DNA of 64,000 nt from NCBI GenBank assembly GCA_019914995.1, contig CM034134.1:6084463-6148462 (forward strand). The letters run 5' to 3'. A program made the translations under genes and the position numbers. Position 1 is the stretch's first letter. Every line of letters starts with the position of its first letter. Below, piece by piece: positions 9,835 through 20,100 of the stretch. The notes under the pieces were generated by a model. It searched no databases. It was not told the DNA's origin and saw only the letters and a program-made list of their open reading frames with translations. Source of the stretch: Acanthochlamys bracteata (taxonomy: Eukaryota; Streptophyta; Magnoliopsida; Pandanales; Velloziaceae).

Positions 9835-12363
9835 TTACTCCAAATGAAAAACTAAGTCTTCGTCACAACTATCTTCATCTTCACTTGTATCTTTGTTTTC
9901 ATCATCTCTATCAAAAACTATCAAATAGAAAATTGAAGATAAATATCAATTTCAAATATTTTTTTCAAAAAAGATAGTATATTAGCAACTCAAAACTAAG
10001 AACATACAATACTTATTTATTTTTTTCTTTCTATCTGGATTTTCAGGACAATTGCGCTTGTCATGTTTAACACCATATTTGTTACAGTAAGCACATTTTC
10101 TTCCAGTTTTTGCTTTGGCTTTTGAAGTAGCTCTTTCCAAACCTCCTTTAATTCTAGTATTGCTCTTGTAAACATTTCCTTCTTTTTTTCTTCCCTTAGT
10201 TTGTGAAATATTGGGATTTAAAAGTAAAACTTGAGAGACATCAATTGGTGCTGTTAAGTTGTCATTGGTACCTGAAGTGCCAGCTAGAGTCTTACCCCTA
10301 TCATCAATCTTCTTTACTTCTTTGAGCTTTTGTGACAGTTCTTTTGATGCTTGCAACATGATTTGACATCCCTCGTCTGTTTCAACCGCTTCATAAATCA
10401 ATTGATTGAAAATCATCTGGAGTTGTGTTGTTCTCAATAGCTCCGACTTCTCATTACTCTTTATTGATCCACCATCATACTTGGCTCTATATTTGTTAGC
10501 CCCTTTCATCCACCTTTTAACAATAAACTGATCCGGTATCTCTATATCACGACTCTGAAAAACTTTTATAAGGTGCCCACATGGAATTCCCATAAATTCA
10601 AAAAGTTTGCATTCACAGTTACCTTCCTTTGTTGATGGACAAAATTTTACATTCCACTTACGCCGATCATCTTCAACTCGAGACTTGTAAATGTAAGTCG
10701 TGTACCCATCACTCCCCTTTTCATCATCATAAAGGGCATATTCTGTTTCAGCTTTCTCAAACTCTGTCTTGAACCTCTCGTAGATATTTCTTGTATATAC
10801 TTTTGCTGCACATTTCAAGACAAGTGAATTACCATTGATAATGCGAGATGAGTGTTCACTAACATAATCCTCTTTTTTTTCTTTTTCAACCATCTTACTC
10901 AAACACTTATCATTCTTCAATACAAACTCTCGAAGAGTTGTTGTTGGTTGAAAAAAATCCTTGTATGTAGCATTCATACGTTCAGAGTGTCCTGTAGTAT
11001 TAGTGCCTGTATAAAATGTATTCAAGTGATAAACAGGTACCCACTTTTGTCGAATTTCGTATATTCCTCGTAGCCATTCATTTTTCTGCAACTCATATGC
11101 ACATACCAATTCCTCCCACCTCTTTTCAAAAATGTTAGAAATATAAGTATTCCGAATACACGACTTGATATCCTTTTTAAAATTTGACTTCTTGAAATAA
11201 ACATGTGAAAGCTTCTCGGCGAATTTTTTCATAATATGCCACAAACAAAATCTGTGTCGTGTATTTGGAAATACCTTCGCAACAGCTGCTGTCATAGCTT
11301 TGTCTTGATCTGTCATGATCGAAGATGGAGCACACCCACCCATAGCTGCTAGCCATGTTTCAAATAGCCACTGAAATGATTCTTCCGTCTCATCCAAAAG
11401 CAATCCGCAACCAAACTGAATTGATTGCATATGATGATTAACTTCAGTGAATGGAGCAAATGGCATGTCATATACATTCTTTCTATAGGTAGTATCAAAA
11501 AATATCACGTCACCAAAATACTAATACTGAATGCGTGACCGACCATCTACTCAGAAAAAATTGATTGCTCTTGCTTCGTTATCCGTTTGGATTGCATAAA
11601 AAAAATTCGGATCTTCTATACTCTTCTTTTTAAAGAAATCAAGCACTGCGGTAGCATCACCACTGATAGGTTTTTTATACTCCTTCGAGCGGCATAAATG
11701 ATTCCAACAATCTCTACTATCAAAACCATTCTATGGTCCATCAAGTATATCTGCAATTTTATTGACGGGTAAGCCTTCATCTCGAAATGAGTCAATCAAG
11801 CACTTCGCTGTGGAAGGCATATTTCTACAAACTGGCATAAGCATCCTCTTTGCTGGACTAACAAGATCATGATTGTGCTTACTAATATACGTGACAAATT
11901 TCCACAATCCAGTAGCTTGTTTTGTCACTCTCATTGTTGCAGGACATCCGCATTTCGCCATACTCGTACTTCTCTTTTTTACTTCTTGTTCAGACTCGTG
12001 TTCTGTACTTTGTTTTGGATTACTTCTGTGATTTCCAAAACGATCACAAGTCATTTGGCAAGTAGTCACTTCATCTGAACCTCGAACTCTTTTATTTGTA
12101 CTTCGAGTCACCGCACTAAATCCGTTGGCTTTTCCATAATTTATATAAAACTGTTTGGCTTCTTCAAGGCTGCCAAATATCATCTCCGCACGCGGTGACT
12201 TGATATTTTCATTTGTTGTGTTTGAAGTTGGAAGAGAAGAACTAGGCTCAAAATCTGAATTTTAAAAAAAAAAGCAACAAAATTTAGAAATAAATAATAC
12301 ATAAAATAGTAATGCTGTGAATTTGATACTTGACAAATAAATACCTTTTAACTCATATGCCAT
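9835..12363 (-). pseudogene. MULE transposase, FAR1/FHY3-related, broken by stops
   Basis: Inferred exon 1 is 12363-12345 (MAYELK), followed by an intron with clean GT and AG, and exon 2 starts at 12254. The N-terminal FAR1 zinc-binding domain follows (SLEEAKQFYINYGKANGF, CQMTCDRFG, then C.C and HNHD). The MULE DDE-type core starts at IFFDTTYRKN, with TDQDKAM and FCLWHIMKKF, then a SWIM zinc finger (CECKLFEFMGIPCGHL) and a terminal CX2CX4HX4C knuckle. A last small exon, about 9835-9908, gives an acidic tail (DEDLVFHLE). Three in-frame stops interrupt the conserved text: after DGP at 11731, and two more between 11508 and 11560, the first where Trp is expected. The 508-codon frame from 11508 is otherwise intact, so inactivation looks fairly recent. 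Homology to FAR1/FHY3 transcription factors is expected because those derive from MULE transposases. Confidence 0.87.
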
Positions 12364-13015
12364 AGTGCTGAAGTTTGAAATATTAGTGAAAAGATTTGAT
12401 ATGAAAAAAAATTTAAAAAAAAGTGGACAGAACAGAGAAAGGAAAAAAAAAGCAGAGTGAGGAAAGAAGAGCTATCTCTATCTCCTCATATATCATTCTC
12501 CCGCCTTGGCATGTCATGCATTTAATGATCACCTACTCATATTAAATATTATTTGGTGTGTTAGAAGATCCTGATGAGTAAATTGATTAAATTAAATTAA
12601 TACAAACTTAATAAAAATTTAATGCTGATCACATTATTTGAACAGATTACCGAATTCATTCTCCACTTTTGTCATTCATTCGCAACTTCATTCACGACGA
12701 CAACATCACAACCCTTCCATTCATTCACTAGTTTAAAACAACACTGCATTCATAGGTGATCGTCATTCATTTACAACAATTCAACCACACGAAAATCATT
12801 CAAAGCTTTGGCTCAATACTTCAGTAAAAACACTTCATTCATTCGCTGGTGAATTTTCGTTCACCATAGTTACATAATTGATACAAAAACCTGAGAAAGA
12901 TGGTTTTAATCAAGCTCGAAAATTATACAATCATGTGAGAAAAACGTTTGACAAAAGACAAACATGTGAAAAAAAATAATACAGACAAGGATAACATAAC
13001 AAATTTGGTGCACAG
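12364..13015. other. MULE internal region between transposase start and right TIR
   Basis: This stretch would hold the transposase leader. It is AT-rich near 12400-12650, then contains repeated CATTCATTC words (12655-12850) that mirror GAATGAATG words inside the left end of the element. No coding frame is supported. Confidence 0.5.
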
Positions 13016-14041
13016 AGAAGGAGAACAGAACAAATTCTTCATTCAAGCGTTCCAACTGCTGCAGCAGAGAAGGAGAACAAGATAAAAAAAATTCGATGGA
13101 GCTCTCCCGGCTACTTCGAGCAAGCCTTTGATGTAGGAATTCCTCTCTGTCCAATAGCAACCAAAAAAAAAAAAAAAGCCAAACATCATCATCTAATGAA
13201 AACTGAAAAAAATCGGCTCTGTGAAGCAAATTAGTAAAATTATATCGTTTTCAAACTTACCGCAACATCGTCTTCGACAGCAGGCCTCGAGGAGCCTCCG
13301 ACGCGCCGCGGTCGGAGAAGAAAAACAAACTCAAAGAAAAAGACTAAAAAAGTATGCGGATTCGAAGGAGAGAACGTCAATTGAGAGAAAAGAATCAAGA
13401 ATTAAAAAAATTATCTTACCGTCGAGAGCCGGAGCAGCCTTGGTGAGCCGACGCTGTCAATTCGGAGAAAAAAAAAAATAAATTCAGCAAAAATCAAAAA
13501 AAAGAAAAAAATTGAAGGAGAGAACGACAGTTGAGAGAAGAGAATAAAAAATTATAAAAATTATCTTACCGACGAGCCGGAGCAGCTTTGGTGAGCCGGA
13601 CCGTGAATCTGACCGGAGCGGCTGAAATTGAGACTAAAAGAAGCAATAAAAGAGGGGGAGTGAGGGAATTCGTCATAGCTGTGCTCGGATTCCAGTAATC
13701 GTGGTGTGAGCCGAAACTCTACCAATCGGCGAGGGAGCCTGCGTTCATCAAGAAAATGAAGAAACGCCGAGAGAAAATCATAAGAGATGAAGAGGAAAAG
13801 ACGGAGAAAAATGAAGGAGAACGGCGGGAGAGCACCAGAAGGAGTCTGAGCTCGGGCGCTCGAGCGAGGTGACGAAGAAAAGAATGCACGCGGGAGAGAA
13901 AATGAGAAGAAAGGTAACGCGTGAACGAGCTTTCTTCACGCGTTACTTTCTCTCGTCAGCCGTCTGATCGAACGATCGGACGACTGAAATTGGGTGTGTG
14001 GGTGTGCACGCACAATGGCAGGTGTGTGTACATTCCCATCC
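13016..14041 (-). repeat. Right terminal inverted repeat of the MULE (transposase promoter end)
   Basis: Inverted counterpart of 7909-8929, about 1026 bases. Read on the minus strand it shows the same exon-like mini segments; the donor before GTAAGTTTG (about 13255-13263) and a GGTAAGAT donor near 13415-13422 are kept, but the acceptor seen in the left TIR as TTGGCAG before CGTCGG reads CCGCGGCG here (about 13303-13310), so that splice site is lost. Plus-strand frames within it are shadows of this repeat. Confidence 0.88.
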
Positions 14042-15230
14042 TATATATATATATATGCGTGTAGTTTTGTAAACTTAATATGGTCAAAATTGTCATTTCA
14101 TGACTCCTAAAAAAAGGAGCTGAGCGTTTTAGGAAGAAAAGCTAGTCTATGTAGCTTTTTTTTCTAACGTATAAGTCACCCAAAATGACTTATAAAGAGG
14201 TTTGTCAAATACATATATTTTACTGTTGGCCGTTTTTTTCAACTTATAAGTTAAAAAAAAGTTGAGCCAAAGAGGGCCGAAATAGCTGGATACCTCCTTT
14301 CCGATCGTACATTCAGGGCATGCTTCTGAACTAGCGAGTTTAATTTATAATTGAATTGTTTAGATTTATTTCTGAAATAAAAAACTTTTATAAATTTCAA
14401 GAAGGTAATAATGGTTGAAATATTTTAATATATAATAGATAAGATATATATTTGTCGAACTCACTAATAAATAATTTATAAGTATTTATTTATAATTAAT
14501 TCAAAATATATAAATACAAGATTAATATTTATTTATATCATATATAATTAATGAAGTAATAATTTATGAATAATAATAAATTCAGAAATTAGAGATGTGA
14601 AAATTTTCAATTCTTTACGAGGAAAAATGTCTTAAAGTGAGGGACACAAACGAATTTATACATTCTTAGAAACAAACATCTCAGAACATTTTGTAGTATT
14701 TATAAACATCTCAGAAAATTTTATTAGGAGATATAATAGATCCAAATATGGCCATCATTTTTTCGAATTTGATGTTTCTAAAAGAAACTGGACCTTGTCC
14801 TTGGGTTTTAACCATCCGTGTTAATGACCAAAGGTTTTATCGTGATTCTTTTCTTATGGAAAAATCCTCTCCATTGAGAAGTGGCTAACAGAAACCGTCC
14901 ATTTAATTTCCAATGAAAACAAATCCAATTCATTCCTGAGAGTAACTTTTCAAAAAAAAAAGAAAGGAAATGGACATGCACTTTATGAGGACCTCCCCCA
15001 GCTATCAACTTATTAATGTCAAAGTCTAGAATTTATTAGGATCACTAATTTTGCCTTTTCCAGCTTTTGACCTTTTTTCTCAGCAGCACTAATAACAGGT
15101 TTTTGCATTTGGTGGTTTGGAACAAATTCATAAAAGTACCTTATTCATATTCTTTCCAGTTTCTTTTTAGTTATTTATGATTTTCGGTTGGTTTGTCACT
15201 AAATTATAGGCGAACCATATATATTTCGTT
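14042..15230. other. Intergenic; possible right end of a Harbinger-like element at about 14270-14281
   Basis: 14042-14050 is the right copy of the candidate TATATATAT target duplication. Further on, TATAAG-rich text ends in GAGCCAAAGAGGGCC at about 14267-14281, whose inverse (GGCCCTCTTTGGCTC) loosely matches the GGACCGTTTGGTTGAG start at 6097. The remainder is AT-rich without recognisable coding sequence; a 66-codon minus frame at 14808-15008 is unsupported. Confidence 0.4.
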
Positions 15231-15235
15231 TTTGT

Positions 15236-15550
15236 TATTAAAATACGAATCGACCTCCATCGGAACCGCTTTTGGCCAGATTATTAAAAGAACCTTTGAA
15301 TATGGAGAACTATGAGTTGCAAATATGTTATTAAAATTTCAACTCAATCAGAATACGAATCGACCTCCATCAGAACTCTTGATCAAAATAACACAAAAAT
15401 TAAATTTGACAAAATATATATATATATATTTCCTTTTTTTGTCATTTTGATCAAGAGTTCCGATGGAAGTCGTTTTGTATTCCGATTGATCTAAAATTTT
15501 AATAATATGTTTGCAATTCATGGTTCTCCATATCCAACGGTGGAGATTAA
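15236..15550. repeat. Foldback (MITE-like) repeat, copy 1
   Basis: A long imperfect hairpin centred near 15417: GAACTATGAGTTGCAAAT and ACGAATCGACCTCCATC on the left are mirrored by GGAAGTCGTTTTGTATTC and GCAATTCATGGTTCTCC on the right, around an (AT)n loop. It shares its arm sequence with the better-preserved copy at 15807-16209, so both belong to one foldback family. A 26-base block containing ACGAATCGACCTCCATC is also repeated directly at 15243 and 15354. Not coding. Confidence 0.7.
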
Positions 15551-15614
15551 AATTAGAGATCTCGTCGATAACTTTTGACCTGCATGTGTTCTAATATGCT
15601 ATAAGAACACCATG

Positions 15615-16207
15615 TCCAACTTTTCTTAAAAGAGACATTTCTTTCAAATCTAGAAAATATAATTTTACAAGTTTACGTTAGAAAACTTTGCGTCAATTTC
15701 TAGCTTTTAGTGTCTTTTTTTTTTCAAAAGCCAGTCGTATAATAAATCATCTATCGTAACTTCTAACTAAAAAGGAAACTGAAAATATATCTATATATAT
15801 ATATATGAGAGTGATAGAGGCACTCCTTTTTTAAGGATATTTTTTTTTCGATTTATTGCCGGAGTGACCTTTAAATTCAATCTCTACCATTGAATATGAA
15901 GAACTATGAGTTAGAAATCTACCCATAAAATTTCAGCTCAATCGAACCACAAAATTTATCTCCAACCGATCATTTGATCAAGATGACACAAATGATACAA
16001 CATATATATTTTTAAATTTTTAATTTTTATCATCTTGATTAAGTGATCGGATGGAGGTGAATTCGTGGTCTGATTGAGCTAAAATTTTATAGGTAAGTTT
16101 TTAACTCATAGTTCTTCATATCCAACGGTGGAGATTGAATTTGGAGATCACTCTGACAATAAACCGGAGAAAAAATGTCCTTAGAAAAAAAGTGCTTTTA
16201 TCACTCT

Positions 16208-16241
<34 letters not shown>

Positions 16242-16410
16242 TCAGTTTCCTTTTTAGTTAGAAGTTACGATAGAATATTTATTATACGACTGGCTTTTGA
16301 AAAAAAAAAAGAAACTAAAAGCTAGAAATTGACGCAAAGTTTTCTAACGTAAACTTGTAAAATTATATTTTCTAGATTTGAAGGAAATGTCTCTTTTAAG
16401 AAAAGTTGGA
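15615..16410. repeat. Nested palindrome: outer inverted arms around a foldback MITE
   Basis: Outer arms 15615-15795 and about 16235-16410 are inverted copies, both containing CCAACTTTTCTTAAAAGAGA, TTGCGTCAATTTCTAGC and AAGCCAGTCGTATAATAAAT. By eye they are well over 90 percent alike. Between them, flanked on both sides by (AT)n tracts, lies a foldback element (15807-16209) whose own arms look only about 80 percent alike. The stem, if formed, would be close to 390 bases. No coding content. Confidence 0.85.
15807..16209. mobile_element. Foldback MITE, copy 2 (ends GAGAGTGATA...)
   Basis: The terminal repeat starts GAGAGTGATAGAGGCACT on the left and GGAGAGTGATAAAAGCACT (inverted) on the right. 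The arms are symmetrical over the whole length of about 403 bases with a short AT loop near 16005. Flanking (AT)n sequence on both sides would be compatible with insertion into a TA repeat. No transposase is present. The superfamily cannot be decided from the sequence alone; Mutator-type is possible. Confidence 0.7.
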
Positions 16411-17160
16411 TAGTGGATTTTTTTGTCATTCATAACTTCTACATTACATACATATACAAGAACAATCTACGTCAACAATCACACGTATACATCAATTAAG
16501 AAAAGCATTTCTCAGAAAGATTCGTACATCATCACAATAAGAAAAATAAGATAAAAAAAGTAATATGTAATGATAAGTAATATTCCATTAGTTGAATACC
16601 CCCACCGTACCCAACTAACTCAGAAAAAAAAGAATGTTGGATGTAAAATGGAAATACAGGCATGCACATACGGAATTGCCGTTGAGTAAACAGTTTCTGA
16701 ACAACAAAGAAATACCAATATATGAACACTTCAATATTTTCGACAACGCTTTCTTTGAGCTATTTGTTGGATTCTTGAAGGCACAGCAGTGGAGGACATG
16801 CTAACTAGAACCATATGATTAAATTACAAGGGAAGTTCTATACACTATAATCTGGCGTAAGATCGTTATACATCTCCACAGCAAAACGAAAGAACAAATA
16901 ATCAGAAAGTACATCTTTGACATTGCAAGCTTGTGCTAACTCTTATCTTCTATGAACTTGTGGACTTGAGACTACTTAGTTGCTAAACTCTAACATCAAC
17001 TCTGATGGATACTTGCTCACAGCATGAATTGTTCCGTCGAGAATCCATATAACAACTCTGTATAATATCGCTCTGCACCATGTTAGCAGGTTGCTCGGCC
17101 TTAACTACAATGAACTTAATAAAAACTATCCAAAGTAATTTATTTACATGCTATGCCAAC
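16411..17160. other. Downstream flank / 3' UTR region of the minus-strand gene
   Basis: Immediately downstream, in the minus direction, of the stop codon at 17161-17163. It is AT-rich and has no coding support. The 3' UTR is expected in the higher coordinates of this interval; a polyadenylation point could not be fixed. Confidence 0.45.
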
Positions 17161-20100
17161 CTAATAGTAGAAATGTTCCTTCTGATTCGACATGTCTTTG
17201 CAAAGCACTGAACGTACTTCCACTATAGACCTTGGAGCTTCCAAGTCTTTTTCTTCGAGCGCATTTCCAACAAGTTGTTGCATTTGTGAAGCAAACGTGT
17301 CGTCCAAAACCTTAAAAATTTACAATAAAAATGAGTCAACCAAGAACAAGGATCTGAAGACAATAGGTTTTACTCCATAACAAGATATCTTAAATGAACT
17401 ACTGGCTACTGCAGAAACTTACAGATACAGTGGCCCTTGCACCTTTGTACCAGACCCTATTCTCTTTCCGATTTTCCAAGAAACCAAGAACATCCTGAAA
17501 TCAAAGTGAATTAAAGAGAAATATTTTTCATAAATAGAACAAAGGTATCAAAAGGCTACTTACTTGTCCCATCCGATCCCAGTAGCCTCTGCATACTGCT
17601 ACAAACACATGAACCTCAAAAAAAGTATGCATGTGATTGATGGTTTGAACTAGTTGTTCCTTCAGTGGCTGCATTTTGTTCCGAATTTCAGACTCCGCGA
17701 CAATATCCTTTGATTCTTGGATAATTTTCTTCAGTTTAGTTGCACTCTGGGCTCGGGTCTAAAGGTACAATGAAACAACACCAAGTGCAACAAGTTAAAC
17801 TACAGTGTATATGTTAAGAACTGTTTTTATCTTCAAACATTTGATTCATTATCATAGTTGTAACTGTAGAGGTTAACTTACGTTTTCTGCAAGTTTCTCC
17901 ACAACAGCTTGCACATAGTTCCTGAACTTGGCTCTCAGTGTCACTGTTACTTCACTAAGGCATTCCCCAGCATTCATATTTCCACCGCCAGGTAAACATG
18001 ATCCCCATGATTTTAGTTGGATTTCTACCTTGGGACGTAGCACGTCAAGTAATCTTTTCAGTGTATTCAGAAGGATACCCAGCTGAAAAGCAAGAAAGCT
18101 AGTTAATTTTTCTTAGAATAAGAAAATTTTGTAGAAAGAAATCTCAAAATAAACCACTAGCTAACCTCTTCAGGGACGGTATACAGAGCAATTGAATTGC
18201 GCTTGGTTAGTTTCTGAACATATTTCAGTCCAAATTTCTTAGGAGCCATGCTTTCTTTTAGTGGAGCCAATACATCTGCATATTGCTTCTCCAAAGCATC
18301 AATGACAGCTTTCTCAATATCCGCGATGGCCTTTTAGTTTTGAATAATATAAAGTAACTTAGTCAACGAAGTCTTTAAAATTACATGCATTTAGAAGTAA
18401 ATAGTATATAGTATCAGAAGGTACATTCTCAAGGACGAAAGTGTACTCAGGCCATCGGCAAACAATGACTTCATATTCGTTCAAAGTTTCTTTCAATCTG
18501 TTGTACATGTCATCAACAAACGGAGTGGTCAGATGCTGTGTCCTTACCCCTGACCACTTAACCTGCAGTCACCATCACAATAAAGAACAGAAAATTTTGT
18601 CAGCACCTAAACTCTTGGATTCTATATAAAGTAAATGAGAGAACTTGTAATCACACACAAAAAAAGAATGTAATAAATGTGACATGGTGAAAATAAGCAC
18701 TATGCCGAGTAAAACCCAAGTAAGAAAATGTCTAAGAGCTGGTAACTCAACTATGATCAGACAGTGACACTTCCCTGTGCATAATGCCATTCTTACTGTC
18801 TAATTAAGAAAATTGGAGCACTATGATTTACATGAATAATAACAGTGGTCTAAGATAACTTTTTAACATTAATATGAAATGAATTGGTTGAGGATCTATG
18901 GAAATGAAAACTGTCTAAACAGCTTATTCACATAACTGTGAGGAATAAAAGCTACTTGACTCCTGTCAACGAATTGTCAAAGAGCAAAGGAAACACTCAT
19001 CATTAGATTATATAATGTTAGATTCCATCAACAAATGTAGAAAGTTTGTCAAACAAGAAATAATATAATCAAGCGAACAAATATAGTGTACAAGGTGACC
19101 GTAGAAATAACAGAAAATACCTTATCTAATTTGCAGGACTCAAGCAAAGAGAGACGTTTATCTTGGATCCATAGAATAATGTACAGGTGGAAAAGCTCTT
19201 TTGCATCAACACCTCCTTTTACAGGACTGTCAAAGAGAATTCTAAGGATATAAACATGGGTTGTTTTCAAATTATAAAATTAATTATAATAGGTCACTGA
19301 CGCAAGTTACCCGATATTCCAGCTCGCAAGATCCTTCTGGAAATCTGCTGTTGCAATAACAAGATCTGCAACTGGTGGTGAAGGACCAGTAGGAGGGCAT
19401 GCAACAAGGAATGCACGCAATCTACTACATAGTTCTGCACTATAAATGGATGCAGATATATTTGGGAGGTCTAAAAAACTGCATGATAAGAAAAAACAAG
19501 GGGGACCTTAAGTCATTTTAAAAAGGATAGTGATCGTAAGCGTCACAAATGATTGAAAGCATTGAGCCTTATGAAATAGAGCACCAACCAGTAGCCTTAT
19601 AAAGTTTCTCACATAGCATCATACTGCATTAGATGCAGTCTACCATAAAGTCCTCGGTACTAACCACCCTTACTGATGACATAAGGTGAACAAAAAATGC
19701 TTGGATTTCAATAATGTTATTATAGTAAAAACAACTACGACATTTCTTTTAGCACACTAGAGAATGTACACAGTTTTTGTGCATGATTCCATTCATAATG
19801 GTAACCAACATCTAATCTAATATCCTCTAGAATGTAGATATCCTCTAAAATTAAATTTAGTGATCGCAGTGCACTTGTAAGTAACCAATCAAACATAACT
19901 CATCCAAGCTCACAGCAAAACCAGAAAACTATTACTCAAGTTGGTTCTCTAGTAAGTGTTTTGAAATTTACATGATGTAGATCCATTAATAATGGTGTAA
20001 ATTAATACAAGATTCTCATTTTAGTAGAGTTCTCCATCTTTTCCACATTTCATCTCAGATTACGCACTAAATTCCAAAATACAAGACGATTTCCATGTCC

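Larger units (their letters stand above)
7909..14041 (-). mobile_element. Mutator-like element (MULE) with about 1-kb TIRs and a dead FAR1-type transposase
   Basis: The element is 6133 bp. Its ends are GGATGGGGATGTACACAC on the left and the inverted GGATGGGAATGTACACAC on the right, bordered by TATATATAT on both sides. Left TIR 7909-8929 and right TIR 13016-14041 are near-identical inverted copies with scattered substitutions and small indels. Between them lies one transposase gene on the minus strand, so the right TIR is its promoter end. Long TIRs plus a FAR1/MULE transposase with a SWIM zinc finger place it among plant MULEs. Three in-frame stops in the transposase mean it cannot move itself, but the well-preserved TIRs could still be mobilised in trans. 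It lies downstream of a Harbinger-type remnant and may be nested inside that element. Confidence 0.88.

Noticed and set aside
10852-12078. Plus-strand frames opposite the MULE transposase
   Set aside because: Antisense shadows of the conserved transposase exons.
13221-13481. 86-codon plus-strand frame in the right TIR
   Set aside because: Lys/Arg/Glu-rich reading of the reverse of a CT-rich repeat; a shadow of the TIR.
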